Assembly: GCA_020073545.1 (NCBI GenBank)
Contig: JAIQEZ010000021.1
Coordinates: 1-49,181, forward strand
DNA from: Terriglobia bacterium
GTDB lineage: Bacteria > Acidobacteriota > Terriglobia > UBA7540
DNA length: 49,181 nucleotides
Reading direction: 5' to 3'
The position numbers and the translations under genes were made by a program. The stretch's first letter is position 1, and each line of letters starts with the position of its first letter. Of this stretch, positions 18,601 to 26,605 are shown piece by piece. The notes beneath the pieces are model-generated. The model was not told where the DNA came from. It was given only the letters and a program-made list of their open reading frames with translations, and searched no databases.

Positions 18601-19054
18601 CCGGTCGGCTGGTGACGGATTGCCCCAAGGTGGGGTTCACGGTTTCCACGCTGACCGCCGACCCTTCCACCGTAACTGTCTCGGTGCGGGCGCCTACCTC
18701 CATGCGCAAATCCACGCGCAGCACCTGGTTGATTTCCAGCGGCGGAGCGTCCGTGATCAGCGTCCTAAAACCGTCGCGCGCCGCGGTGACGCGGTAGTCG
18801 CCGATGGGAAGGTTGAGGATCTGGTAGTACCCTTCTTTGTCGGTGACACTCGTGGCGCTGATCTGCGTTGCCTTGTTGGTGGCCGTCACCTTCACCCCCG
18901 GCATCACGCCGCTTTGGGCATCGGTGACCGTGCCCACGATTTTGCCGGCCGCTTGCTGTGCAAACCCTGAAGCCGGAATTAACAGTGCCACTAGGATTGC
19001 CAATACAAGCCTCTGCCAACCCGCACAAGCGGGCTTTTTGCTGTGGAGGCTCAT
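15611..19054 (-). CDS. Oar-like TonB-dependent outer-membrane receptor with carboxypeptidase-regulatory domain
   Basis: This is a 1,147-residue outer-membrane beta-barrel. The start ATG 19054 has AGGAGG 8 bases upstream. A signal peptide ending ASGFAQ is followed by a carboxypeptidase-D regulatory-like beta-sandwich (GKIVGTVTDAQSGVMPGVKV to LRMEVGARTETVTVEG, ~residues 34-130). Then come a plug (VDLPLNGRNVLDLALLQPGV, YLLDGGINNDLL, EYGRNAGGVVSVVTKSGTN) and a barrel ending in the aromatic terminal residue Phe (LKLTF). Acidobacteria carry many such receptors, presumed to bind large or polymeric substrates; the ligand is unknown. It is one of two unlinked-in-sequence copies in tandem. Confidence 0.93.
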   Translation of the reverse strand: MSLHSKKPACAGWQRLVLAILVALLIPASGFAQQAAGKIVGTVTDAQSGVMPGVKVTATNKATQISATSVTDKEGYYQILNLPIGDYRVTAARDGFRTLITDAPPLEINQVLRVDLRMEVGARTETVTVEGSAVSVETVNPTLGQSVTSRPAVDLPLNGRNVLDLALLQPGVTEVNPGAADGGQTGAFGIAGGKSDSVTYLLDGGINNDLLGNEVVYNPVPDAIAEFRILTSNYAAEYGRNAGGVVSVVTKSGTNDVHGSVYDFLRNEALDANSYFNNRDGVPKQVLKRNQFGVAVGGPVVIPHVVHGKDKFFWFASYSGQRQIQAINTTSLPVYTPAELQGDFSQSGTDPATGNRIPDPQVVAFLQAYPYFAGNSAQGIIDPTKFSPVATNYIQANLIPTSATGTKIAQAGSKNDSDQLSIKLDAQLSSEDKLSATMGWSRNPVLNPFSFAFGSLPADAYGYGSIGDHHREFLNLAWSRSFSATLLNEARFTAQRINIAQAIPATSLPTPSQLGIGITPDQSTGPTIIGFYRGLTLGFSPQGPTTEINNTFGISDTLTWVKSKHTTKFGFLFSPYQNNTHYDFYVNGEFDFYDSATSVGSGNSFADFLMGLPDEYYQFGAAPSNIRSRSYYAFAQDEWHLRKNFTITYGLRYEYNSPKFDTQGRSFSMVPGQQSTRFANAPVGLLFPGDAGAPKGANFPDRNNFAPRFGFAWDPFNDGKTSIRGGFGVFYDILKGEDNLQFNGQAPFFGFVDMYFPSLAGNPTSDPGYLTQPFVAADATNPFPSKPPAANIDFGATGFLPFGGGGVYFVDPHLRTPYTYQFNFGIERDLTRGLVLETNYVGSATHKQTALVDQNPYILGTDTRLLNTQPGTLPDGSNGFSYLLTFGNIVNSNYNSLEASLTKHLADNRWLGHSYFTLAYTWGKSIDDASGFRNVNDRVPYYNHDLFRAVSDYDIAHRIAFSGGWDLPFDQLWGSGPKRLTKGWSLYPIVTWRTGFPMDISAQIPTTRTDPGPSGAGDASLVRANLTTSNVPIFDPHQTNTFNGATGSFWFDPTGFNTDYDPAVLTYGTYPRNRLRGPHRANFDFAVAKKTALAGERLNLEFRAEFFNMLNQAEFQLPTLNITDPSFGQISSTYDPRIIQFALKLTF

Positions 19055-20126
19055 CGATGTACCCTCCTGTTCGCCAAGCGTGCGGGCCGAATGCCCTCTT
19101 GTCTGGCGCATGTTTTATGACGAAAGCTGTAATGTACACCTGACCTATCAAACACACAATTGTCTTCGCGTGGGACCGACGAACATTCCAGCCGATGTTT
19201 CCGTTGTGGTCTCCAGACGGCGGCGAGTATACACCCGTTTGGCTGATGGTGTGCCTTTACTGGGCTTCTTTTTTCTCTTGGAGACTCCGGCCCGGTCTGT
19301 ACGGAGGCCGATTTACTCGCCACCGCGAGTCCACCTCTTCAGTATTGGGTACCGCCGCTGAAACTGGATCTCATCTCTTCATGCATTCACAGGAACATGA
19401 GTAGAACCTGCCCCAGAGGCATCCATCACTACCGCCCGTGGCAACAACGGCGCAACAAGCACTCCCATGAAACCCTCTGGGCGCAGGGTCCCTCTCGATG
19501 CGGATCCCAAAGCCCCCGTGGGACCGCGATTGCCCACTTGTTCCTAAACCCCGGCCGGACGGAAGTCCAATCGATTCTGTTTATGTGAATCATCAAGCAA
19601 TCCGGACGGCAGCGTGTCCTAGAGGTCCTCACTTTTTGATAACTGATCCTGCGGGAAAACGCCCGGGTGATGGCTGCGGCTTCCAGTCCTGCCTCTGGAT
19701 GAACACTCATCCTCTTCCCTGTCTTAGAAGGTTGGGGGATTTTCTGACTATCGTCAAATCCCGACGAAGCGAGCGAAAGATATAGAACCTCACCGTTGGT
19801 CGTCGGGCAAAATTTTGGCCATTGCTCCCACGAATGTTCGAGGTTTATTTGATTGCAAACAAACTTGTTAGAACGTTCGGGACGCTGAGACATCCCACTC
19901 CTACAAAATGTCATATACACAAATCTGTAATCGAGACAGCTGAACGGCCCGCTTAGAGCTGTTCCCAAGATGTCCTCCTGCCTGCCCCGGTTCCCCGGCC
20001 TGTTCGCGGCCCGAGGGCTGGGGCGGGCCCCCAGCCGGGAATGGGCCGAGGAGTTTTTCGGGTGACACAAAGCAGGAGTCAGGAAATAGAAGTCAGGAAC
20101 TTACCCTTCGCCCGCCACGGCGGAAG
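19055..20126. other. About 1.07-kb non-coding spacer upstream of the first Oar-like receptor
   Basis: No family-like open frame was found on either strand. The segment must contain the promoter of the minus-strand receptor at 15611-19054, but no convincing -35/-10 pair stands out. Composition is mixed and drops in GC around 19800-19930. Confidence 0.5.
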
Positions 20127-20275
20127 GTCGCCTGATCTTAACGCGGATTCCTCACCACACGATGCCTTTTTCCCGACGGTCGGGCGGCTGGGGCGAAACT
20201 TGTCCCGACGGCCCTTGTCGGGAGCCCCGCCCTCCCTCGTCGTGGTGAGAAACTCGGGTTAATGGCGGGCGGCCT
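20127..20275. repeat. MITE-like imperfect palindrome with internal TTAA in both arms
   Basis: The left arm (20127-20164: GGTCGCC, TTAAC-CG, CTCACCACACGA) is the imperfect complement of the right arm (20236-20275: TCGTCGTGGTGAG, CGGGTTAA, GGGCGGCC). They enclose ~70 bp of GC-rich sequence with smaller TCCCGAC/GTCGGGA hairpins. No coding capacity is seen. It could be a miniature inverted-repeat element or a long 3'-UTR structure. Confidence 0.6.
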
Positions 20276-20327
20276 CAGGGTGAGAAACCAGTTGCCCGCG
20301 CCACGGGTCCCCGTAATGCCGCAGGGC

Positions 20328-20363
20328 ACAAAAAGCAAGGGCGCCTGCCGGAGCAGACGCCCT
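20328..20363 (-). terminator. Rho-independent terminator of the second Oar-like receptor
   Basis: On the minus strand AGGGCGTCTGC-TCCG-GCAGGCGCCCT forms a ~10-11-bp stem with one U-G pair and a 4-nt loop, followed by TGCTTTTTG. It lies ~30 bp after the stop of the gene at 20393-23848. Confidence 0.85.
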
Positions 20364-20392
20364 GATGCTCTTCGAGACTTGCGCGCGACGAG

Positions 20393-23300
20393 CTAGAAGT
20401 AGAACTTCGCCGCGAGCTGAATCAACCGCGGATCGCGGGCAGCCAGGATGCGGCCGAAGTTGCTCGAGTTGATGTTGGTGCTGACCCCGGACGAATTGAA
20501 CTGGGTGTGGTTGAACAGGTTATAGAACTCGAAACGAAGTTCCAGCCGGGTGGACTCGGTGATGTGTGTGTCCTTGAAGAGGGCCCAATCGAAGTTGGCG
20601 ATTCCGGGCCCCCGCAAGGGGTTGCGCCCGGCATTGCCCTGCACGCCGATAGGCGCCCGGGCGAACGTGTTGGGGTCAAACAGGTAGTGATCCTTCGCAC
20701 TGAGGGCCGCGCCCTGGACGGTGTTGGTAAATGAAGAGCTGCGCGGATCGGCGTACTGCGGCGCCGACCCCACGTCGGGAACATCCCAGCACGCGGTCCA
20801 GGTATACGCCCAGCAGGTGAGCGAACGGAAGCTGCTGTCCACCACATCCAGCGGGAAGCCGGACTGGAAGATGGTGGCGCCACTCATCCGCCACCCCTCC
20901 AAGAAGCGCTTGGCCGCCCAGTTGTCCGAATGATGGATGGGCGGGAAGAGGTAGGTGTAGCTGACCACAAATCGGTGGGTCGCGTCGTACTCGGACGACC
21001 CGTAGTTGTACAGTGTCTGATTGAAGGGATTGGTGGCGCGGAGGCTGCCGTATCCGCCGAAGCCTCCGCCGCCGAACCCGGAGTTCTCAAACCCCGACCC
21101 GTCGTCCATAGCGTGAGCCCAGGTGTAATGGGTGTTGAGTTCCAGCCCGTGCGACATGTGGTGGTTGAAGACGACCTGCAAGGCGTTGTAATTCGAGATG
21201 GCGGTCGTCTGGTTGTTCCCGATTCCTATGAAGGTGAAGGGATCATACTGGAAATTCTCAGGAAACACTAACCCTTGGAAGGTGCGGTTGGCCACGCAAT
21301 CGGGGTCGGCTGCGCACCCCGAAGGGTTCAGCCCCGGGTTGAGCTCGCGGAGAATCACATTCTTGCGTCCCAGGGCCCCGACGTAGGCGGCTGAAAGGAT
21401 CGTGTTTTCCGAGAGCTGGCGCTCGACAGTTAGGTTGAAGTTCTGCGAGTACGGAACGGCGGTGTTCGGGTCCACCGCATACAACCACATCGGCAGGTAC
21501 GGACTGAAGTTCACGTCCGACGAAGGGCTTGAAGGAACGGGAAACGGGTTGGGACACTGGGCGCCGCTCGCAATGTCCGCAAAGGGATTGGCAAAGCCCG
21601 GGCTTCCGCCGCACGCCGCGGCGCCCGTCGAACTAAGAGAGAAGGGCGGCGAAGAGAGGAACTGCAAGGTCACCTCTTCCAGGATCCTGTTGAAGTAAAT
21701 GCCGTAGCCGCCGCGGATGGCCCACTTGCCCGAACTGCCGGGGCTCCAGGCAAACCCGAGGCGAGGCCCGAAATGCCCGTATTTCGTCGTGCCCGTGGCA
21801 TTCACTCCCGCATCGCCCTGGAACACGTAACCCGTGGGGGCGTTCGAGAAGACCGTGGACTGCTGGCCCGGCCGGAAGGCCGTCATGGCATGATTGTCGT
21901 GATAGATATCTATAGTCGGCGTGTCCACCTGCCAGCCCGTGCCGTAAGTGATCGTCAAGTTCTTCCGGAGCTTGAACTGATCCTGGAAGTACAGATAGTA
22001 CTCCCGGCCCCTGGCGTTGATGATGTCTCCCCCCCCTTGATTGTAGCTGTCCGGAATGCCTAGGAGGAAATCCGCAGCCGGATCTCCGGTCGAATAACCC
22101 CCCGTCCCTCCAAAGGTGTAATGCCCGCTGAGCGAATTGGCGAAGGGGTTATAAACCTGGAAGCGGCGCGTGTCGAAACCCACCTTGAGAGTGTGGCGTC
22201 CAGAGATTATGCTGAAGTTGTCGTCCACCTGGTAAGTCTGGTCAATGCGCGGCTGGGGGCCGTTGGTCGAGAACCCCAGGCTGAAGTATCCCGTGACATC
22301 GATGACGGGCCAACTGCTCTTGGTCGGATCCTGCACCGTAATGCCCGTGAATCCCACGGACTTCGGGTCTACGACGTCGACCGGCAGCACCGCGCCATAG
22401 TTGAAGCGCGTGTACCCGATTCGTGCCTCGTTGAGCGTGTTCGCGCCAAAGGTGTGGTTCCAGGTCAGCGAATAGTTCTGGATATGGCGCTGGTCCACCT
22501 CCAGGAATCCCGGCAGGGTGGCGCCCGTGAAGGGCAAGGCATTGAGGGTGGGGTCCCGCTGCCACAGCCAGGAGCCCCACAGCGCGTCCTTGGAACTGAT
22601 GTTCTCGTCGATGCGCGCCAAGTACTGATCGGTCACTCGCGTGAGGGCGGGATTGAAGTCGTATTCGGTCCCGGAGTTGGGCAAGGGAACAAACTTGTTC
22701 AGCAGGCTGGCGGAAAGGGAATCGAAGTTGGCGGAGGGAATGGTGCCCGTGGGGAAGAGCGTGGAATAGGGCGTGCCCGCCGGATAAGGGTTTCCATCTT
22801 CTCCGACCATCTCATGGGGCGAAAGGCAAGCCAGTTCGTTGGCCGAGCACTGTGCGGTGCCCGCCTCGCCCCCGATGTCGGGGAAGCTCCCATCGCGCTG
22901 GTCCTGCGTAAAGACCGTCGTCGTCCCTCCCGCCTGGGGACTGCGGTTTCGCGTCCCTTGATAGGAGAAGAAGAAAAACGCGTGATGGCGCCAAATGGGT
23001 CCGCCGATCGTGCCGCCGAATTGGTGCTGGTGGAAAATAATGGAGGTCGGCTGGAAGAAATTCCGCGCGTTCAAGCCGGTGTCGCGGAAGAAGTCGAAGC
23101 CGCTGCCGTGAAACTGGTTGGTTCCCGACTTGGTGACCGCATTCATGATGGCCCCGGAATTTCGCCCATATTCAGGATTGATGGTGTTAGTCACCATTTG
23201 GACTTCCGCGATGGCGTCCGGGCTGGGAATCACCAGCGGCGTGTTCAGCGGCAGGTCGTTGCTGTCAATGCCGTTGATCAAGTAGCTGTTCTGGTCGGGC

Positions 23301-23848
23301 TGGCTGCCGTTGGTGGCGTAATTGCCGCGCCCGTCGGCGGCCGCCACTACGCCCGGCAGGGTCTGCTGGAGCTGAACCCAATTCCGGCCATTCAGCGGTA
23401 AGTCCACGATCTGCGTTCCGGTCAGGGTCGCCCCCAGTTGCATGCTGGTCTTTTCAACTTGCACGGGGGTAGCTTCGATCGTCACCCGCTGGGTAAGAGC
23501 ACCGACCTCCAACTGGACGTTGAGCACGTAAATCTGCCCGACGTGTAGTGGAATGCCCGATGCCTGGAATTCCTTGAAACCGGTCACCACGACGACCACC
23601 TGATAGGTGCCGGGCGCCACTAGCTGTGGGGCCTCGTAGGAGCCGTCGGCGCCGGATGGGACTGTCGTGGACACGCCCGTGGCCACGTTGGTCACGGTAA
23701 CGGTCGCACCGGCGATTACTGCGCCCGAAGGGTCTGTCACGACCCCGCGGATTCGCCCGTAAAGCTCTATTCCTTTCGCGGGGGTGGCAGTGAGAAAACC
23801 GAGAAGCATAGCAAAGATAAAAAGCTTAGAAGCTAAATTCAGCCGCAT
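20393..23848 (-). CDS. Second Oar-like TonB-dependent receptor with carboxypeptidase-regulatory domain
   Basis: This is a 1,151-residue outer-membrane receptor. The start ATG 23848 follows AGGAGG by 5 bases; an upstream in-frame start (23974) would put the signal peptide internally. The signal peptide is MRLNLASKLFIFAMLLGFLT, followed by a carboxypeptidase-regulatory domain (GRIRGVVTDPSGAVIAGATV to LEVGALTQRVTIEATP). The plug contains VDLPLNGRNWVQLQQTLPGV, NSYLINGIDSNDLP and EYGRNSGAIMNAVTKSGTN. The barrel ends AAKFYF with an aromatic C-terminus. It is related in architecture to the receptor at 15611-19054 but clearly diverged, so not a recent duplicate. Ligand unknown. Confidence 0.93.
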   Translation of the reverse strand: MRLNLASKLFIFAMLLGFLTATPAKGIELYGRIRGVVTDPSGAVIAGATVTVTNVATGVSTTVPSGADGSYEAPQLVAPGTYQVVVVVTGFKEFQASGIPLHVGQIYVLNVQLEVGALTQRVTIEATPVQVEKTSMQLGATLTGTQIVDLPLNGRNWVQLQQTLPGVVAAADGRGNYATNGSQPDQNSYLINGIDSNDLPLNTPLVIPSPDAIAEVQMVTNTINPEYGRNSGAIMNAVTKSGTNQFHGSGFDFFRDTGLNARNFFQPTSIIFHQHQFGGTIGGPIWRHHAFFFFSYQGTRNRSPQAGGTTTVFTQDQRDGSFPDIGGEAGTAQCSANELACLSPHEMVGEDGNPYPAGTPYSTLFPTGTIPSANFDSLSASLLNKFVPLPNSGTEYDFNPALTRVTDQYLARIDENISSKDALWGSWLWQRDPTLNALPFTGATLPGFLEVDQRHIQNYSLTWNHTFGANTLNEARIGYTRFNYGAVLPVDVVDPKSVGFTGITVQDPTKSSWPVIDVTGYFSLGFSTNGPQPRIDQTYQVDDNFSIISGRHTLKVGFDTRRFQVYNPFANSLSGHYTFGGTGGYSTGDPAADFLLGIPDSYNQGGGDIINARGREYYLYFQDQFKLRKNLTITYGTGWQVDTPTIDIYHDNHAMTAFRPGQQSTVFSNAPTGYVFQGDAGVNATGTTKYGHFGPRLGFAWSPGSSGKWAIRGGYGIYFNRILEEVTLQFLSSPPFSLSSTGAAACGGSPGFANPFADIASGAQCPNPFPVPSSPSSDVNFSPYLPMWLYAVDPNTAVPYSQNFNLTVERQLSENTILSAAYVGALGRKNVILRELNPGLNPSGCAADPDCVANRTFQGLVFPENFQYDPFTFIGIGNNQTTAISNYNALQVVFNHHMSHGLELNTHYTWAHAMDDGSGFENSGFGGGGFGGYGSLRATNPFNQTLYNYGSSEYDATHRFVVSYTYLFPPIHHSDNWAAKRFLEGWRMSGATIFQSGFPLDVVDSSFRSLTCWAYTWTACWDVPDVGSAPQYADPRSSSFTNTVQGAALSAKDHYLFDPNTFARAPIGVQGNAGRNPLRGPGIANFDWALFKDTHITESTRLELRFEFYNLFNHTQFNSSGVSTNINSSNFGRILAARDPRLIQLAAKFYF

Positions 23849-24938
23849 ACTGCCTCCTGACCAAAAGAGATTATCAGGCCTCCTCAGATCTGATCGAAAA
23901 GGCCCTACGAATCCGTAAGACCTTGCGGAAGCTGTCTTTCCTAGGATTGGTGAAAAGTGCAGGTTAATTGCCAATAGCTTGCTTCACCTCAGAACCGTCG
24001 CGTTCAGTACCGACTGAACATTTCTCTCTACTCGCAAACACGCAGCCAAACTCGAGACGATTGTAAATCATTGAAATTAAAGGATAAACATCAACTTTAA
24101 ATATTTGTCATACCATCGCAATATGAAATACCGTAACAAACCTCCCTTTATTCGTAGAAACTGTAAATGACGGACTGCCCCTGCGAATAGAGTCGTTAGG
24201 TCCAGTACTCCCCTGGTGTCGCACCCAAGCTAACGCCAGGCTGCGGGAAAAACCACAATGGCCGTAAGTTTGTGCACACTGGCCAATGGTTTCATCCCCC
24301 CAACAGGACTGAACCGCCCAAGCCCCTGACGACGAACTCGCAGAAACCGCGGGCATGAGATCTTCCCAGCCGGGTAACCCGAGCAGTGGGCACCCAATTA
24401 CTCTAGAGGGACTCTGATCACCCGATTATGCACAAACCCTGCTGGGCCCTGGCCGGTCAGCGGGTCCGGCGGGAACGGATCGAGGGGAAGGTGTTGGTCA
24501 GCTATCGGCATATGTACCTTCGCGAGATCGACCCCGCGCGCGGCTGGACGCGGCCCCTGTGGTGGGACACCAAGAGGGGGCTGCGGCCGCTCGGTCGTGG
24601 GCCTCTCCGGTCGCCCTCCCCGTCCCACGGCCCCAGAAAGGAGACTGAAGTGTAGAGGACGTCCTGGCGCCCCCCTGTAAAGCACGTCTTGGGAACAAAC
24701 ACGTTACGTCAGCCAAAGCGAGGAGAAGGTGGCAATCAACCGTGTGGTCGAGCACCTTAAAGTCGGCATGGACCTCCCATTTTATGAAGACGCTTCCGAT
24801 CCGTCGACCAAGAACTCCACCCGCCGTAAACCGCCCATAAAAGCGGGAACCCAAGGGCTAATCGACAAGTCCGCCCCACAACGTCCCGATCCTTGAGCCA
24901 ACCCCAGCGACGGACCCCGGACCCCGGACTCCTTCCCT
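23849..24938. other. 1.1-kb spacer, possible mobile-element debris
   Basis: The first ~250 bp are AT-richer than the surroundings and should hold the receptor's promoter. Around 24428-24655 (+ strand) a 75-codon frame reads GQRVRRERIEGKVLVSYRHM, which looks protein-like but is not recognised; an IS fragment is one possibility. The rest shows nothing identifiable. Confidence 0.4.
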
Positions 24939-25637
24939 CTACTCCTTTCCTAACCTTGAGAACGATCGGTCGATGGTGAATGACAAGCTGGCGCGCGCGT
25001 TCTCCACGTAATTCGCCAGCGCTTCGCGATAAAACGCCAGGCTGCGTTCGCGCACCGCTTCTTCCGGCGCCTGAGGCGAGGCCATGTGGTGAGTCTCGTG
25101 CAACAGGATGCTCAGCAGGCGGAAGCGCAACCGCTGTTCATGGAATTCTCTGAGGCGGCTTCCGGCGATGAACTGCGTATCGAGCGCCGTGTCCATCAGT
25201 GGCAAGGCCAGCCAGCCCTCGACCCGGTCGAAGGCGATGTCCATCTCGCCCACGACGGCGCCGCCGAAAGCGTCGTGAGGCTCGGCGAAGGGCGCCTCTT
25301 TCACTACCACGTGCCGATGGCCCAGGCACCCGCACACGTTCCTGCGCCGCAACTGGACGACGATCAGTCCCGGCGCCCGCGCCAGGATTTCTTCGTACGA
25401 CTCGCGACAGCGCGACGGCGCTTGCGCCCAATCCCGCGCGATAGCGCGCGCCACCTGCGCCGCTCTCGCCGGGTCGCGGTAGCGATACGCGACGACCACC
25501 ACGGGCGCCGGACGGTCCGGAAAGACCGCCAAGCGATAGCGGCGCCCCGCGAGCCATTCCACCCAGCGCGTCACGCGTGGCCGCGACGCAAGATAGCTCC
25601 CGACAGCCTGTGCGAGAGGTGAAGCTTCCAGGCCCAT
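24939..25637 (-). CDS. Hypothetical protein with HExxH motif (putative metal-dependent hydrolase)
   Basis: This is a 232-residue soluble protein with no signal peptide or membrane segment. Residues ~181-185 read HETHH inside LLSILLHETHHMAS, a zinc-metalloprotease-like HExxH signature. A Glu further downstream (REALANYVENARAS) could be the third ligand. The middle holds a Cys-containing VCGCLGHRHVVVKE segment and GGAVVGEMDIAFDRVE. The family is not recognised. A HExxH motif alone is not proof of peptidase activity. It is divergently oriented from the HAD gene at 25808, with a ~170-bp shared upstream region. Confidence 0.75.
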   Translation of the reverse strand: MGLEASPLAQAVGSYLASRPRVTRWVEWLAGRRYRLAVFPDRPAPVVVVAYRYRDPARAAQVARAIARDWAQAPSRCRESYEEILARAPGLIVVQLRRRNVCGCLGHRHVVVKEAPFAEPHDAFGGAVVGEMDIAFDRVEGWLALPLMDTALDTQFIAGSRLREFHEQRLRFRLLSILLHETHHMASPQAPEEAVRERSLAFYREALANYVENARASLSFTIDRSFSRLGKE

Positions 25638-25807
25638 GGCTTTCTATTCTAACCCCGATCCCGAAGGCGGAAGCCGAGTTAAGACCTTGAGCCTGGCGTC
25701 TCTAGAAAGACCTGAGCGCGTCACGCAGAACCATTTCAACTTCGGGATCGGGGCTAATCCGGCCACCCCCTTGCGCGGGCGCGGGAACAATGCCAGATTG
25801 TTGGGCC

Positions 25808-26518
25808 ATGAACGCGGTATCCCAGCACCTCATCATCGACGCTGACGACACGCTCTGGGAAGACGCCCTCTACTTCGAGCAGGCCATCGAGGAATTCCTC
25901 ACCTTCCTCGATCACGGCTCGCTCTCGCGCCAGCAGGTGCGGTCGATTCTGGATGAAATCGAACTTGCCAATAGCGGTCTGCATCCTTTCGGCTCGCGCA
26001 CCTTCGCGGAAAACCTCGGCGAATGCTATCGCCGCCTGACGGAGCCTGCCTGCGCGGGCAGGGGCACGATCGACCCCGAAAAGCTCGCGCACGCCAAGCA
26101 GTTCGGCAACCGCCTGCTGCACCAACCGCGGCAGCTCATCCCAGGCGTGTCCGAGACGCTCCCATACCTCGCGCCGCGACATCGTTTGATTCTTTACACC
26201 AAGGGCCATCCGGCGGAGCAGAGCCTGAAGGTGAAGTCTTCGGGCCTGGCGATTTTCTTCCGCCACATCGAGATCGCCCGCGAGAAGAATGTCCGCACTT
26301 ACTCCGAGCTTGCCGCCCGACTCGGCCTGGACCGGGCGCGGACCTGGATGATCGGCAATTCTCCCAAGTCCGACATCAACCCGGCGCTCGAGGCAGGACT
26401 GAACGTGGTCTACATTCCGCACGCGCAAACTTGGCGCCTGGAGCAAGAGGAAATCGCGCCCGGCCCCGGCCGTCTGCTCGTGCTCGAGCGGTTCAGCGAG
26501 CTCCGGCAGCACTTTTGA
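25808..26518 (+). CDS. HAD-superfamily hydrolase
   Basis: This is a phosphatase-type HAD protein of 236 residues from ATG 25808 (ATG 25790 adds 6). Motif I is LIIDADDTLWED, with Asp nucleophile and acid in DADDT. Motif II is LILYTKGH (Thr). The motif III lysine lies in REKNVRTY, and the terminal acidic motif is MIGNSPKSDINPALEAG. A helical cap occupies ~25-120 (EQAIEEFLTFLDHGSL, FAENLGECYRRLTE). The substrate cannot be inferred; this cap type occurs in many small-molecule phosphatases. A palindromic spacer ends the gene, facing the convergent phosphodiesterase gene. Confidence 0.88.
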   Translation: MNAVSQHLIIDADDTLWEDALYFEQAIEEFLTFLDHGSLSRQQVRSILDEIELANSGLHPFGSRTFAENLGECYRRLTEPACAGRGTIDPEKLAHAKQFGNRLLHQPRQLIPGVSETLPYLAPRHRLILYTKGHPAEQSLKVKSSGLAIFFRHIEIAREKNVRTYSELAARLGLDRARTWMIGNSPKSDINPALEAGLNVVYIPHAQTWRLEQEEIAPGPGRLLVLERFSELRQHF

Positions 26519-26523
26519 AGAAC

Positions 26524-26602
26524 AGTTGAAGAGTCGAAGAGTTGAAAAGTTGAAAGAAAGGGGTTCTCCCTTTCTCAACTCTCAACCTTCAACTTTCGAC
26601 CG
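26524..26602. terminator. Palindromic A/G-rich hairpin between convergent genes
   Basis: Repeats of GTTGAAGAGT-type units (left) face CAACTCTCAACCTTCAAC (right) with an inner AAAGGG-gttct-CCCTTT hairpin. The element fills almost the entire gap between two convergent genes. It probably serves as a bidirectional terminator. Confidence 0.65.
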
Positions 26603-26605
26603 CGC

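Noticed and set aside
17645-18970. 441-codon plus-strand frame inside the first Oar-like receptor
   Set aside because: It lies wholly opposite a convincing 1,147-residue receptor, has no family-like sequence and is rich in Arg/Gly/Val typical of an antisense shadow of GC-rich coding DNA.
22121-23401. 426-codon plus-strand frame inside the second Oar-like receptor
   Set aside because: Antisense shadow of the receptor; the receptor frame has plug and barrel motifs, while this frame has none.
24428-24655. Possible transposase fragment (GQRVRRERIEGKVLVSYRHM)
   Set aside because: It looks protein-like but could not be matched to an IS family by eye, and the frame is short; noted only as debris.
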